Source: Mangrovimicrobium sp048323675
GTDB taxonomy: Bacteria; Pseudomonadota; Gammaproteobacteria; Pseudomonadales; Halieaceae
Assembly: GCF_048323675.1 (NCBI RefSeq)
Contig: NZ_JBLWFK010000004.1
Coordinates: 310,001-374,000 of the forward strand
Direction: 5' to 3'
DNA: 64,000 nt
Below are positions 9,401-17,383 of the stretch, in pieces. The first letter of the stretch is position 1, and every line of letters starts with the position of its first letter. The position numbers and the translations under genes were made by a program. Under the pieces are notes generated by a model. It did not search any database and had not been told where the DNA came from. It saw only the letters and a list, made by a program, of their open reading frames with translations.

Positions 9401-9636
9401 GCCCGATCATCATGACCTCCTTCGCGTTTATCTTCGGTGTGATTCCGTTGATGGTCGCCACTGGCGCGGGCGCCGAGCTGCGCAATGCACTGGGTATCGC
9501 GGTGGTCTTTGGCATGCTCGGGGTAACCTTTTTCGGCATCTTCTTTACCCCGCTGTTCTATGTGGTGCTGCAGGGACTGGGGCTGCGGAAACAGCAACCT
9601 GCAGAGGAAAACGTTCCGGGATTGGACCAGGGCTGA
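6466..9636 (+). CDS. RND multidrug efflux permease, MexF-like
   Basis: 1056 residues, the normal HAE-1 size. It starts with the conserved FFIERPIFASVLSVL segment, has two periplasmic porter halves and twelve membrane helices, and the proton-relay acidic pair D410-D411 in GIVVDDAIVVVENVE with the partner lysine K947 in LAAKNAILIVEF. Residue for residue it resembles MexF more than AcrB by eye. It exports amphiphilic compounds by proton antiport as a trimer. It forms an operon with the adaptor, under a divergent TetR gene. No OprN/TolC-type channel gene follows, so a channel encoded elsewhere must be used. Confidence 0.94.
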   Translation: MKFTHFFIERPIFASVLSVLVLVAGLLAMNKLPIAEYPEVSPPTIVVQAQFPGASPEVISETVAAPLEQEITGVEDMIYMNSRAQQDGSLSITVVFGLGADIDRAQVQVQNRVAQALPRLPAEVRALGVTAQKSSPDLTMVVHLFSPDDRYDGLYLRNYALIQVRDALARLPGAGDVRIFGSGDYAMRVWLDPQKLAARKLTAGDVIAALREQNVQVPAGSVGGAPMSNAIDFQLAINAQGRLQSIDQFENIIVKVGDKGELTYLRDVARLELGAGEYALRSMLDNRSAVAIPVFLQPGANALELADQVKSTMDDLATRFPEGVEYSIVYDSTVFVAESIQAVIHTLLEATLLVVIVVLLFLQSWRAALIPIIAVPISIVGTLAALLLFGFSINTLTLLGLVLAVGIVVDDAIVVVENVERGIEDGLSPREAAHRSMDEVAGPIIAISLVLCAVFVPPALVDGFNGAFYRQFALSIAFASILSAFNSLTLSPALCALLLKPHHAEPDRVQRMINGAFGWLFRPFNRLFDRAAISYQNGVKRVLRVSGLSLAIYALLVAAAGISFQQTPEGFVPEQDKGYLITTVSLPPGASIERTEEVAREIWNYAQEIPGFRHAVQFPGLSLNGFTRASNSAIIFLPLDPFEERGADQSGPALAAKLNARLAGLKDAFAMVISAPPIRGFGPAGGIKMQIEDRTASGIDNLNAMTQAVVAEARKRPELAGAYSNFEINAPQLFADVDREKAKRMGINLDDLFLTMQAYLGSYYVNDFNQFGRTFRVMVQADQRFRAEADDALLLQTRNQDGAMVPLGAVMKLDQSYGPNLVQRYNGYPSTDLNAKPAPGYSSGEAIAAYEEAARAALPKGVTFSWTEIAFQQVQSAGALTLVLPLCVLLVFLVLAAQYESIKLPLAVILIVPMCLLSAVLGLLLMGSEINIFTQVGLFVLIALAAKNAILIVEFARELQAQGKSIAEAALEACRLRLRPIIMTSFAFIFGVIPLMVATGAGAELRNALGIAVVFGMLGVTFFGIFFTPLFYVVLQGLGLRKQQPAEENVPGLDQG

Positions 9637-9706
9637 ATTTCCTGCTTGCCACAGGCGCTTTGGGATGCTCAAGTAGGCCACTCGTTGCGTACAGGTTCTA
9701 TATCCC

Positions 9707-10678
9707 ATGCTGTTACCCGCCCTCGCGGTCATCTGCGGTCTTATCCTGCTGGTCTGGAGCGCGAACTGGTTCGTCGAGGGCGCCGCCATCAGCGCCAGCT
9801 ATTGCCGGGTGCCGCCGCTGCTGATCGGCATGCTGGTGGTCGGCTTTGGCACGTCCATGCCGGAGATGGTGGTGTCGGCATTTTCGGCGGCGCAGGGAAA
9901 TCCGGGGCTGGCGCTGGGCAACGCCTACGGCTCCAACATTACCAACATCGCCCTGATCCTCGGGCTCGCCGCGCTGATCAGCCCCATCGCGGTCAATTCC
10001 ACCATCCTGCGCAAGGAGCTGCCGATCCTGACCCTGGTTACCGCTATTGCGGCAGCCCAGTTGCTGGACGGCAATATCAGCCGGCTGGATGCCGGTGTGC
10101 TGCTCGCCCTGTTTGCCGGCCTGATGGGCTGGACGATCTACCAGGGCCTGCGCCGTTCCGGCGACGGCCTCGGCAGGGACATCGCGGCGGAAATGGATAC
10201 CCGGGCCATGCCCCTGCGCCGCGCCCTGGTCTTTCTCGTGGTCGGCCTGCTGGTACTGGTGGCCAGTTCGCGCTTGCTGGTCTGGGGCGCCGTGGACATT
10301 GCCCACAGCTTCGGCGTCAGCGACCTGGTCATTGGCCTGACGGTGATTGCTGTCGGCACTTCGCTGCCGGAACTCGCCTCTACCCTGATCGCCGCGCGCA
10401 AGGGGGAACACGACCTGGCAGTGGGCAACGTACTCGGCTCCAACCTGTTCAACACGCTCGCCGTGGTCGGGATTGCCGGGAGCATTCACCCGATGCCGGT
10501 ATCACCGGAGGTGCTCGACCGCGACGTACTGGTGATGGCCGCCCTGACCCTGTCGCTCTACCTGGTCTGTTACGGCTATCGCAAGCCCGGCAATATCGAC
10601 CGCTTCGAAGGCGCGGGGCTGCTGCTTTGCTACCTGGCGTACACCGGCTTCCTGCTGGCCACCGCACTCAAGTCGTAA
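9707..10678 (+). CDS. calcium/sodium antiporter, CaCA superfamily (YrbG-like)
   Basis: 323 residues, about ten membrane helices in two homologous halves. Each half has the CaCA alpha repeat: GFGTSMPEM (46-54) with GNAYGSNITN (71-80), and VGTSLPELAS with GNVLGSNLFN in the second half. The conserved glutamates in the two PE motifs line the cation site in this family. The closest known relative by pattern is E. coli YrbG (325 residues). It would exchange Na+ or H+ for Ca2+ across the inner membrane. The gene stands alone, 70 bp after the RND permease, and is followed by a TATACT -10-like box (10696-10701) that probably drives the next genes. Confidence 0.9.
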   Translation: MLLPALAVICGLILLVWSANWFVEGAAISASYCRVPPLLIGMLVVGFGTSMPEMVVSAFSAAQGNPGLALGNAYGSNITNIALILGLAALISPIAVNSTILRKELPILTLVTAIAAAQLLDGNISRLDAGVLLALFAGLMGWTIYQGLRRSGDGLGRDIAAEMDTRAMPLRRALVFLVVGLLVLVASSRLLVWGAVDIAHSFGVSDLVIGLTVIAVGTSLPELASTLIAARKGEHDLAVGNVLGSNLFNTLAVVGIAGSIHPMPVSPEVLDRDVLVMAALTLSLYLVCYGYRKPGNIDRFEGAGLLLCYLAYTGFLLATALKS

Positions 10679-10741
10679 CTTGCGCCGGCACAGCCTATAC
10701 TTTTTCGATCAGGGGAGCCGCAAGGGGCAACGGCACAACCA

Positions 10742-10876
10742 ATGGATGCAACACTGAGCCACGCATTCACAGTTTTCATGGACGACCTGCAGGTCGCCTC
10801 GGCGGATCACCAGATCCTTCGCGGAGGTTTTGGAGGCACTGTACCCGAATTCCTCAAGACCAACGGACTCGCCTGA
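10742..10876 (+). CDS. candidate 44-residue small protein coupled to the ATPase gene
   Basis: An ATG at 10742 opens 44 codons ending in TGA at 10874-10876; one base later the ATG of the large ATPase gene begins. An AAGGGG purine run lies about 14 bases before the ATG, rather far for a ribosome site, and a TATACT box is at 10696-10701. The peptide has no signal or membrane segment and ends VPEFLKTNGLA. I do not recognise it. The ATPase start has almost no Shine-Dalgarno sequence of its own, so translation of this ORF could supply ribosomes by stop/restart. It may be a real small protein, a translational leader, or chance. Confidence 0.4.
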   Translation: MDATLSHAFTVFMDDLQVASADHQILRGGFGGTVPEFLKTNGLA

Positions 10877-10877
10877 G

Positions 10878-13664
10878 ATGAGAGCCCTGCTGCTCGCCTG
10901 TTTCGCGCTGCTCGCCAGCCTGCCCCTGCACGCCGAAGACCTGTTGCCGGAAAGCGGCGTCTGCCGCGAGGAGCGCAGGACTTACGCCAGGTTGCAGGAG
11001 CAGCTCGCAGGTTTCCAGCGCCAGGCCACTGCCATCGAGGACATTCTCGAAGGCGACGCCGACGCGGACCTCGGTGTAGATGAGATCGTCGCTCTGCTCT
11101 CGGGAGACGACGGCGAAGCGGCGCCGACCCACGCGGCGGAGAACGTGCGCTGCGAGGCGCTACAGGCAGGCTACCGTAAGACCCGCGAAGCACTGGTCTG
11201 GCAGAAGGCGCAACTGGTCCGCCTGCGCGCCGAAAACTGGGCCAACCTGCCCGCGCCCGCCCGCGAGGGCATGCTTGACCTGTGGGCTTCGCGGGCCCGG
11301 CTCAGCCGCAGCACCCGGCAGGTCGCTGACATATCCGGCACGAGCAACGCGGAGTTACTCCGTGAAATTGCCCTGCTCGACAGCCGCCTGCAAAGCGGGC
11401 GCCTCGCCTACCTGCAGATGCTAAAGACCCTGCAGGGAAACGTGTCCGCGCAGGTCATCGATGACTGGTTGCAGCACTGGCGGCAATCCCTGGATTTAAA
11501 CCGTACCGCGGCCACACCCCCGGAAAACCTGCTGCGCGAAGCCAGCGCGGAGCTGTCCGGCGCGGTCCACCGCCACTACCGGCTCGCCGCCATGGATACG
11601 CTGATCCAGGCCCGGGCCTACAACGCCGTTCGCGGCTGGCTCTGGGCCGAGCACCACAACGCATTCCGCAGTGCCCTGGCGGGCGCGGGCGACAGCGCCC
11701 GCCTGCTCTACGACGAGGGCCGGGCCATGCAGGGCATCCTGCTCTCCATGCTGCCCGCGATCGCCGAGGACTTTGCCAGTACCGCCGGGGGTACACGCGG
11801 CAAACGCTGGTTGCTCGGCTTCGAGTACCTGCTGGGGCTGGGCGCTTTTATCGCGCTGGGATTCTTCGCCCGCGCCAGTCGCGGCCCCGCCAATCGCGCA
11901 CAGGCCGCCTTTGCCCGGCGCTGTCACGGCAGCCGCGCCCGCGCCCAACTGGTGCGCATGACCGCGCCGATTCCCGAGTTGTTGCCCTGGATCCTCGGCT
12001 GGCTCGGTCTCGCAGTACTGGAGCACCAGTACCGCAACCACCACCTGCCGCTGCTGCTGCCCCTGCTGCCCTTCGCCCGCCTCTACATCGTCTACGGCTT
12101 GCTGTGCCTGGCCGGGGAGTGGTTCCTGCACCGCATCGCGAGCCTCGCGGGCAGCTACCTCAACGGCCAGCAGCAACAGGCCGCGGTGCTGCGGGCGCGG
12201 CGTTTCGCCCGGATCGTGATCCTGCCGTGGCTGCTGATGGACGTTGTCGGGATGACCCTCGGTTCGTCGCTCAGCCTCGCCCTGCTCGACTGGCTCACCG
12301 TAGCCGCCATGCTGGTCGCGCTGGGCCTGCTGCTGCTTCCCTGGCGCAGCGAATTTATCCGCGCACTGCAGTCCATCCTGCCCTCGGCCTGGGATGCTCC
12401 GGCGGAGCGCCTGTTTGCCGACTGGCGCTTCGTGCTGCTGGCGCCGCTGGCGACACCCTTCCTGCTGGCCGCGCTGCTGGTGTTCTTCGTGCACAAGGGG
12501 CTGGTGGACTACGACTGGTACCGGCGGCTGATGGCGCGCGGCTTCAAGCTGCGCTCCGGCCAGGCCGACGAGGACGCCGTGTCGCTGTCCGACGAAAGTG
12601 CCCTGGCCCGCTACCAGGTGTACTTCGGTGAAACCCTGGATGCGGGCGAACCTCCGTTCATTGTGGTGGATGTGGGCGAGCGCCTGCAGAAGTCCCTGGA
12701 TGCCTGGCTGGGGGAGAAATCCGAGGAAAATTCCCTGTTGTTCAACGGCGAGCGGGGCTCCGGCAAAACCACCGTACTGATGAAAACCTGCGAATGGCTC
12801 GGCCGGCAGGAGGCCGCACCGAGAGTCGAGTACGTTGAGGTGCCCGCCAAGTGCGCGAGCCCCGAGGCCATCGCTGCACTGCTGGAACCGATACTCGGCG
12901 TCGGCCTCGTCGACGGTCCGGCGGAACTGGTCAAATCGGATACCGACCGCGAGCCGACAGTACTGGTGCTGGACAACGCGCAGAACTGTTTCCTGCGCCG
13001 GGTCGGGGGCCTGCAGGGCTGGGAGTTCCTGCTCGGCCTGACCCGCGCCCGGCTGCGCAACGTGTTCTGGGTAGTGGCGATGAACAACCAGAGCTGGGCC
13101 TATCTCGGCAACGTATTCGGCCGCGACTACCAGTTCGGCACCCTGCTGCATACCCGACCCTGGAGCCAGAACGATATCCGCTCCCTGATTCTCTCGCGCA
13201 ACCAGCTCAGCGGCTGCAAGATTCACTACGACAGCATCCTGCTCTCCTCCCGCGGTCCGGAAGCCGGCAATATCCGCAACGCGGAGCAACTGTATTTCAG
13301 CCTGTTGTGGGACGCCTGCCGCGGCAATCCGCTGCTCGCGCTACGCCTGTGGCTGACCTCGGTCACGGTCAACGGCAGCAGCGTGACGGTGGGCCTGCCA
13401 GTAGAGGTGGCCGGCGCTGCGCTGGAGCGCCTGGACAAGGAAATGCACTTCACCTACGCCGCGCTGGTCCTGCACGAAAACATGACCAGCGAGGAACTGG
13501 TGGCGACGACCGCACTGCCGGAAAGCAGGGTGCGGGCGGCACTGAAAATTGCCTTCGATATCGGCCTGGTACAACGTTCGGCGAACCGGCGCTACCGGAT
13601 CGTGCCGCTCTGGTATCCGGCCATCACCCGCCTGCTGGCGAGGAAAAACCTCCTCCATGAATGA
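10878..13664 (+). CDS. membrane-anchored AAA+/STAND-like ATPase with periplasmic helical domain, upstream of an MscS channel
   Basis: 928 residues from ATG 10878; a TTG 48 bases earlier would spoil the signal peptide. Order: signal peptide (1-20, MRALLLACFALLASLPLHAE), a periplasmic charged helical region (about 21-305), five to seven hydrophobic segments between 311 and 538, a linker, then a P-loop domain. Walker A is GERGSGKT (624-631), Walker B TVLVLDN (D699), a sensor-1-like Asn follows FWVVAM (N736), and the end (about 850-920) looks like a winged helix. An odd number of membrane helices would place the ATPase in the cytoplasm. The front half recalls the periplasmic-plus-membrane part of large MscK/MscM channels, but the pore is encoded by the next, overlapping gene. 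I infer an ATP-dependent regulator of that channel; no family name is claimed. Confidence 0.85.
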   Translation: MRALLLACFALLASLPLHAEDLLPESGVCREERRTYARLQEQLAGFQRQATAIEDILEGDADADLGVDEIVALLSGDDGEAAPTHAAENVRCEALQAGYRKTREALVWQKAQLVRLRAENWANLPAPAREGMLDLWASRARLSRSTRQVADISGTSNAELLREIALLDSRLQSGRLAYLQMLKTLQGNVSAQVIDDWLQHWRQSLDLNRTAATPPENLLREASAELSGAVHRHYRLAAMDTLIQARAYNAVRGWLWAEHHNAFRSALAGAGDSARLLYDEGRAMQGILLSMLPAIAEDFASTAGGTRGKRWLLGFEYLLGLGAFIALGFFARASRGPANRAQAAFARRCHGSRARAQLVRMTAPIPELLPWILGWLGLAVLEHQYRNHHLPLLLPLLPFARLYIVYGLLCLAGEWFLHRIASLAGSYLNGQQQQAAVLRARRFARIVILPWLLMDVVGMTLGSSLSLALLDWLTVAAMLVALGLLLLPWRSEFIRALQSILPSAWDAPAERLFADWRFVLLAPLATPFLLAALLVFFVHKGLVDYDWYRRLMARGFKLRSGQADEDAVSLSDESALARYQVYFGETLDAGEPPFIVVDVGERLQKSLDAWLGEKSEENSLLFNGERGSGKTTVLMKTCEWLGRQEAAPRVEYVEVPAKCASPEAIAALLEPILGVGLVDGPAELVKSDTDREPTVLVLDNAQNCFLRRVGGLQGWEFLLGLTRARLRNVFWVVAMNNQSWAYLGNVFGRDYQFGTLLHTRPWSQNDIRSLILSRNQLSGCKIHYDSILLSSRGPEAGNIRNAEQLYFSLLWDACRGNPLLALRLWLTSVTVNGSSVTVGLPVEVAGAALERLDKEMHFTYAALVLHENMTSEELVATTALPESRVRAALKIAFDIGLVQRSANRRYRIVPLWYPAITRLLARKNLLHE

Positions 13665-14472
13665 AAACGGCGACAAACTGATCGAACAGTTCGACGTCGT
13701 GGCCGACATGTTCGACGCCACGACGCTGCTGCTCCTGCTGGCCGGCATCCTCACCATCTGGCTGCTCAACTGGTTCGTGCGCCGCTTCTGCGAACTGCTG
13801 ATGGAGCGCATGCCCTCCCGCCGCTTCCAGTTGCTGCAACTGTCGACCCTCACCACTTTCGTACTCTATATCGGCGGCACCGTGGTCCTGATCGTCGGGG
13901 TGCTGCAGCCGCCGAAGGAATTCCTGATCGCCGTCGGCGGTTCCATCGCCGTCGCCCTCGGCTTTGCCCTGAAAGACGTTGCGGCCTCCCTGGTCTCCGG
14001 CATCATGCTGTTGTTTGACCGGCCCTTCCAGGTGGGCGACCGGGTCTCCTTCAACGATACCTACGGCACCATCACCGCGATCACTCTGCGCTCGGTGCGC
14101 CTGCAGACACTCGACGATAATACGGTGACGATTCCGAATTCGCGCTTTATCACCGATGTGGTGGCGTCGGGCAACATGGGCGCCATGGAGATGATGGTCA
14201 CCGCCGACTTCCACCTCGCACTGGACGCGGATATCGACCAGGCGCGGGACATCATCCGCCAGGTCATTGTCACCAGTCGCTTCGCCTTCCTGAAAAAGCC
14301 GGTGACCTTTTCCATCGAGGAAGTCGCACTCGCCGAGCGTATCGCTATCCGCCTGCGCGCCAAGGCCTACGTCCTCGACGTCGACCACGAGAAGGATTTC
14401 AAAACCGATATCACCCGGCGCGCCACCCGCCTGCTGCTGGAGGCGGGCATCCAGCGTCCCACCCGCGATTGA
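13657..14472 (+). CDS. small-conductance mechanosensitive channel, MscS family
   Basis: 271 residues from ATG 13657, close to E. coli MscS (286). Three membrane helices: about 21-43, 62-84 and the pore helix with the Gly/Ala pattern GGSIAVALGFALKDVAASLVSG, followed by the conserved FDRPFQVGDRV segment, the beta domain (TLDDNTVTIPNSRF) and an alpha-beta cage. MscS heptamers open under membrane tension and release solutes during osmotic downshock. The start overlaps the ATPase stop by 8 bases (ATGAATGA), so the two are translationally coupled. GAGG and CCTC just before the ATG can pair and may modulate initiation. An upstream in-frame start would read through the ATPase end and is not favoured. 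Confidence 0.93.
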   Translation: MNENGDKLIEQFDVVADMFDATTLLLLLAGILTIWLLNWFVRRFCELLMERMPSRRFQLLQLSTLTTFVLYIGGTVVLIVGVLQPPKEFLIAVGGSIAVALGFALKDVAASLVSGIMLLFDRPFQVGDRVSFNDTYGTITAITLRSVRLQTLDDNTVTIPNSRFITDVVASGNMGAMEMMVTADFHLALDADIDQARDIIRQVIVTSRFAFLKKPVTFSIEEVALAERIAIRLRAKAYVLDVDHEKDFKTDITRRATRLLLEAGIQRPTRD

Positions 14473-14574
14473 GCCCACTACAAAACCGTTGATTATTTCT
14501 TATACTGTTTAGCAGGAACCATCTAACCGGACCCGCCCGGTGCTACCGGAGGGACGTCCACTGGAGGGTGCGCC

Positions 14575-15771
14575 GTGCTGCAGGAACAACACGACCCCGA
14601 CGGATTCGGGAAGGCCAGCCCAGGAGGGCCCGCGCAACCTGCGCCGCCCGCCGCACTGGCACAACTGGCGGCGCTGGCCGGCGTCACCTTCAACGGCGAT
14701 AAGCCGTGGGATATACAGGTCTTCGACGCCGCCACCTACGAGCGGATTCTTACCAGCGGTTCCCTCGGGCTCGGCGAATCCTTCGTCGACGGCCAGTGGG
14801 ACGCCGCCCAGGTCGATGAACTGATCAACCGCTTCCTGCGCGCGCGGGTGGATAACCGGCTCCACCGTTCACTGCGACTGCGCCTGCTCGGCCACGCCCT
14901 GTCCGGTTACCTGAAAAACCTTTTGCGCAACCGCCAGAGCCGACGCCACGCCCACGAGGTTGGCGAGCGCCACTACGATATCGGCAACCCGATATACCAG
15001 GCCATGCTCGACCCCACCATGTCCTACAGCTGCGCCTACTGGGAAACCGCGACCAATCTCGCCGACGCGCAGCAGGCCAAGCTCGACCTGATCTGCCGCA
15101 AGCTGAAACTGCAGGCGGGCGAGCGCCTGCTGGACATCGGCTGCGGCTGGGGCGGACTGGCGGAATTCGCCGCCCGTCACTACGGTGTTAACGTCACCGG
15201 CATTACAGTATCGAAGGAACAGGCCGCCCTGGCCAGGGAGCGGCTGTCCGGACTTCCCGCCAGCATTGAACTGATGGACTACCGCAGCCTGGAAGGGCAG
15301 TTCGACAAAGTGGTCTCGGTGGGCATGTTCGAACACGTAGGCCCGAAAAACTACCGCACATTTTTCCGCAAGGTGCGCAGGCTGATGCAACCCGGGGGCT
15401 GCTTCCTGCTGCATACGATCGGCGAATACCGCACCACCACCCGCGACGACCCCTGGATCGACACCTATATTTTCCCCAACGGCAAACTGCCATCGGCAAA
15501 ACGTATCAGCAAGGCATTCGAGGGCCTGCTCACCCTGCAGGACTGGCACAACTTCGGCCCGGATTACGACCGCACCCTGATGGCCTGGTGGGAAAACTTT
15601 GATCGCGCCTGGCCTCAGCTGAAGAGTGAATACTACGACGAGCACTTCTACCGCATGTGGAAATACTACCTGCAGTGCTGTGCCGGCTTCTTCCGTTCCG
15701 GTCGCGGCCAGTTATGGCAGATAGTGTTCACCGGAGCGGAACTGCAGGGCACCTACCGCTCGGTCCGCTGA
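14575..15771 (+). CDS. cfa: cyclopropane-fatty-acyl-phospholipid synthase
   Basis: 398 residues, starting at GTG 14575 with GGAGGG eight bases before. The N-terminal lipid-binding part is followed by HYDIGNPIYQAMLD, MSYSCAYW (149-156) and the SAM-binding motif LDIGCGWGG (186-194), all hallmarks of Cfa. It transfers a methylene from S-adenosylmethionine to cis double bonds in membrane phospholipids, lowering membrane permeability under acid, osmotic or stationary-phase stress. A TATACT box at 14501-14506 suggests its own promoter. Its position after the ATPase/MscS pair fits a membrane-stress theme, and it converges with ppnN with a 6-bp gap. Confidence 0.95.
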   Translation: MLQEQHDPDGFGKASPGGPAQPAPPAALAQLAALAGVTFNGDKPWDIQVFDAATYERILTSGSLGLGESFVDGQWDAAQVDELINRFLRARVDNRLHRSLRLRLLGHALSGYLKNLLRNRQSRRHAHEVGERHYDIGNPIYQAMLDPTMSYSCAYWETATNLADAQQAKLDLICRKLKLQAGERLLDIGCGWGGLAEFAARHYGVNVTGITVSKEQAALARERLSGLPASIELMDYRSLEGQFDKVVSVGMFEHVGPKNYRTFFRKVRRLMQPGGCFLLHTIGEYRTTTRDDPWIDTYIFPNGKLPSAKRISKAFEGLLTLQDWHNFGPDYDRTLMAWWENFDRAWPQLKSEYYDEHFYRMWKYYLQCCAGFFRSGRGQLWQIVFTGAELQGTYRSVR

Positions 15772-15777
15772 ACCACG

Positions 15778-17145
15778 TCAGCAGGCGAGACTGAAACAGG
15801 GGACATAGTTGTCCGGATTTATCTTCATGCGCCCCTCCGCCACGAAACCGGCGAGCAGTTCACCGAGCAGGGCAATGACGTCCGCTTCGCCATTGAGCTG
15901 GTAGGGGCCATGCTCCTCCACCTGGCGAATGCCCTGTTCTTTCACATTGCCGGCCACCAGCCCGGAAAACACCCGTCGCAGGTCGGCGATCAGTTCATGT
16001 TGCGGCCGCGAGCGATCCAGGTGCAGGGCCGCCATCCGTTCATGGGAAGGGATGAAGGGCTGCTGCAGGGCGTTTTCGATGTGCAGTCCCCAGTTGAAAC
16101 CGAAGGATTCACTGGTGCGCACCCGGTAGTCGCGCACATCCCTGAGCCCCTGTTTCATGCGCTGCGCTACACCCGCCGGGTCGCCAATGATGATGTCGTA
16201 GTGGCGGGACACCTCCTCCCCGAGGGCATGGCGCAGGAAGCGGTCGATTCGCTCGAACCAGGCCTCGCTGCCCTTCGGCGCCGCCATGATCAGCGGCAGG
16301 GGAATATCCGCGTTGGCCGGGTGCATCTTCACCCCGAGCAGGTACATGATTTCCTCGGCGGTACCCACGCCGCCGGGAAAAATGACGATGCCGTGCGCCA
16401 GCCGCACGAATGCCTCCAGGCGCTTTTCGATGTCCGGCAGGATCACCAGTTCGTTGACCATGGCATTCGGTGACTCGGCGACGATGATCCCGGGCTCGGA
16501 AATACCGACGTAGCGACAGCCGTGGTTAAGTTGTTTGGCATGACCAATGGCCGCCCCCTTCATCGGCCCCTTCATCGCCCCCGGCCCGCAGCCGGTAGCG
16601 ATATCCATGCCGCGCAGCCCGAACTCGTAGCCTACCTCCTTGCTGAAGTCATACTCCTGCCGGGAGATGGAGTGTCCGCCCCAACAGACCACGAGACGCG
16701 GTGAGGTATCGCTGCGCACTATGTTGGCGTTGCGCAGCACCCGGAACACCGCGTCAGTGATGCCGCTGCGGGATTCCAGGTCGAACTGCCCGACCTGGGC
16801 CAGCTTGTGGTGGGTATAGACAATATCGCGCAGCGCAGAAAACAGGTGGGCGCTGATACCCTCGATCATCCGGCCATCCACGAAGGCCTGTGCTGGCGCG
16901 TTATGCAACTCGAGTTTCAGCCCACGGGGTTCCGGGACCACCTGCAGCCTGAAATCGTCGTAGCGGGCGGATACTTCCCGCGTGTCGTCCACGTTGACCC
17001 CGGTGTTGAGTACCGCCAGCGCACAGAGCCGGAACAGGGCATACACCTCCGGGTTCACCTCGACGAGGCTGGTCATCTCGCGCTGGGAAAGAAGATCGAG
17101 GCTGTGCCTCGGGCGTACGGAAGAAAATGCAATTTTATCGGTCAT
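15778..17145 (-). CDS. ppnN: pyrimidine/purine nucleotide 5'-monophosphate nucleosidase, LOG family
   Basis: 455 residues from the ATG at 17145, matching E. coli PpnN/YgdH (454); a longer frame to 17265 would add 40 non-conserved residues. It has the Rossmann-like LOG core with GCGPGAMKGPMKGA (185-198) and the signature PGGVGTAEEI (257-266), plus the N- and C-terminal domains specific to PpnN. The enzyme cleaves nucleoside monophosphates to base and ribose 5-phosphate, and in E. coli is stimulated by (p)ppGpp during growth arrest. It is transcribed alone on the minus strand. Confidence 0.93.
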   Translation of the reverse strand: MTDKIAFSSVRPRHSLDLLSQREMTSLVEVNPEVYALFRLCALAVLNTGVNVDDTREVSARYDDFRLQVVPEPRGLKLELHNAPAQAFVDGRMIEGISAHLFSALRDIVYTHHKLAQVGQFDLESRSGITDAVFRVLRNANIVRSDTSPRLVVCWGGHSISRQEYDFSKEVGYEFGLRGMDIATGCGPGAMKGPMKGAAIGHAKQLNHGCRYVGISEPGIIVAESPNAMVNELVILPDIEKRLEAFVRLAHGIVIFPGGVGTAEEIMYLLGVKMHPANADIPLPLIMAAPKGSEAWFERIDRFLRHALGEEVSRHYDIIIGDPAGVAQRMKQGLRDVRDYRVRTSESFGFNWGLHIENALQQPFIPSHERMAALHLDRSRPQHELIADLRRVFSGLVAGNVKEQGIRQVEEHGPYQLNGEADVIALLGELLAGFVAEGRMKINPDNYVPCFSLAC

Positions 17146-17383
17146 AGACGGCAATATAGAGTATTTCCCGCCATCGACGCCATGCTTTACAGGGCGCTGC
17201 TGGCATGCTGCCATAGGCGTTTTTGCTCCGGAACAGCCGCCAGTGCTGACCCTCCAGGCCCGCAATCATGCCCACACGGCTGGCGCACGATTTGAAATCC
17301 CGCCACGCTTCCAGTAACAATGGTGAGGTAGCGGCGGCCAAGCCAGACCACCGCTGCCAGATTGCCTTACCAGGGAGGAACTC

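Noticed and set aside
6460..9789. 1109-codon open frame opposite the RND permease
   Set aside because: It is the exact antisense of a strongly conserved permease. Its composition (Gln, His, Arg, Gly, Asp-rich) is that of a GC-rich shadow frame, with no domain.
11496..13289. 597-codon open frame opposite the membrane ATPase
   Set aside because: The plus-strand frame has a signal peptide, membrane helices and Walker motifs; the minus frame has only Gln/Gly/Ala-rich shadow sequence.
17146..17265. N-terminal extension of ppnN
   Set aside because: Starting at 17145 gives 455 residues, matching the family length; the extra 40 residues are not conserved.
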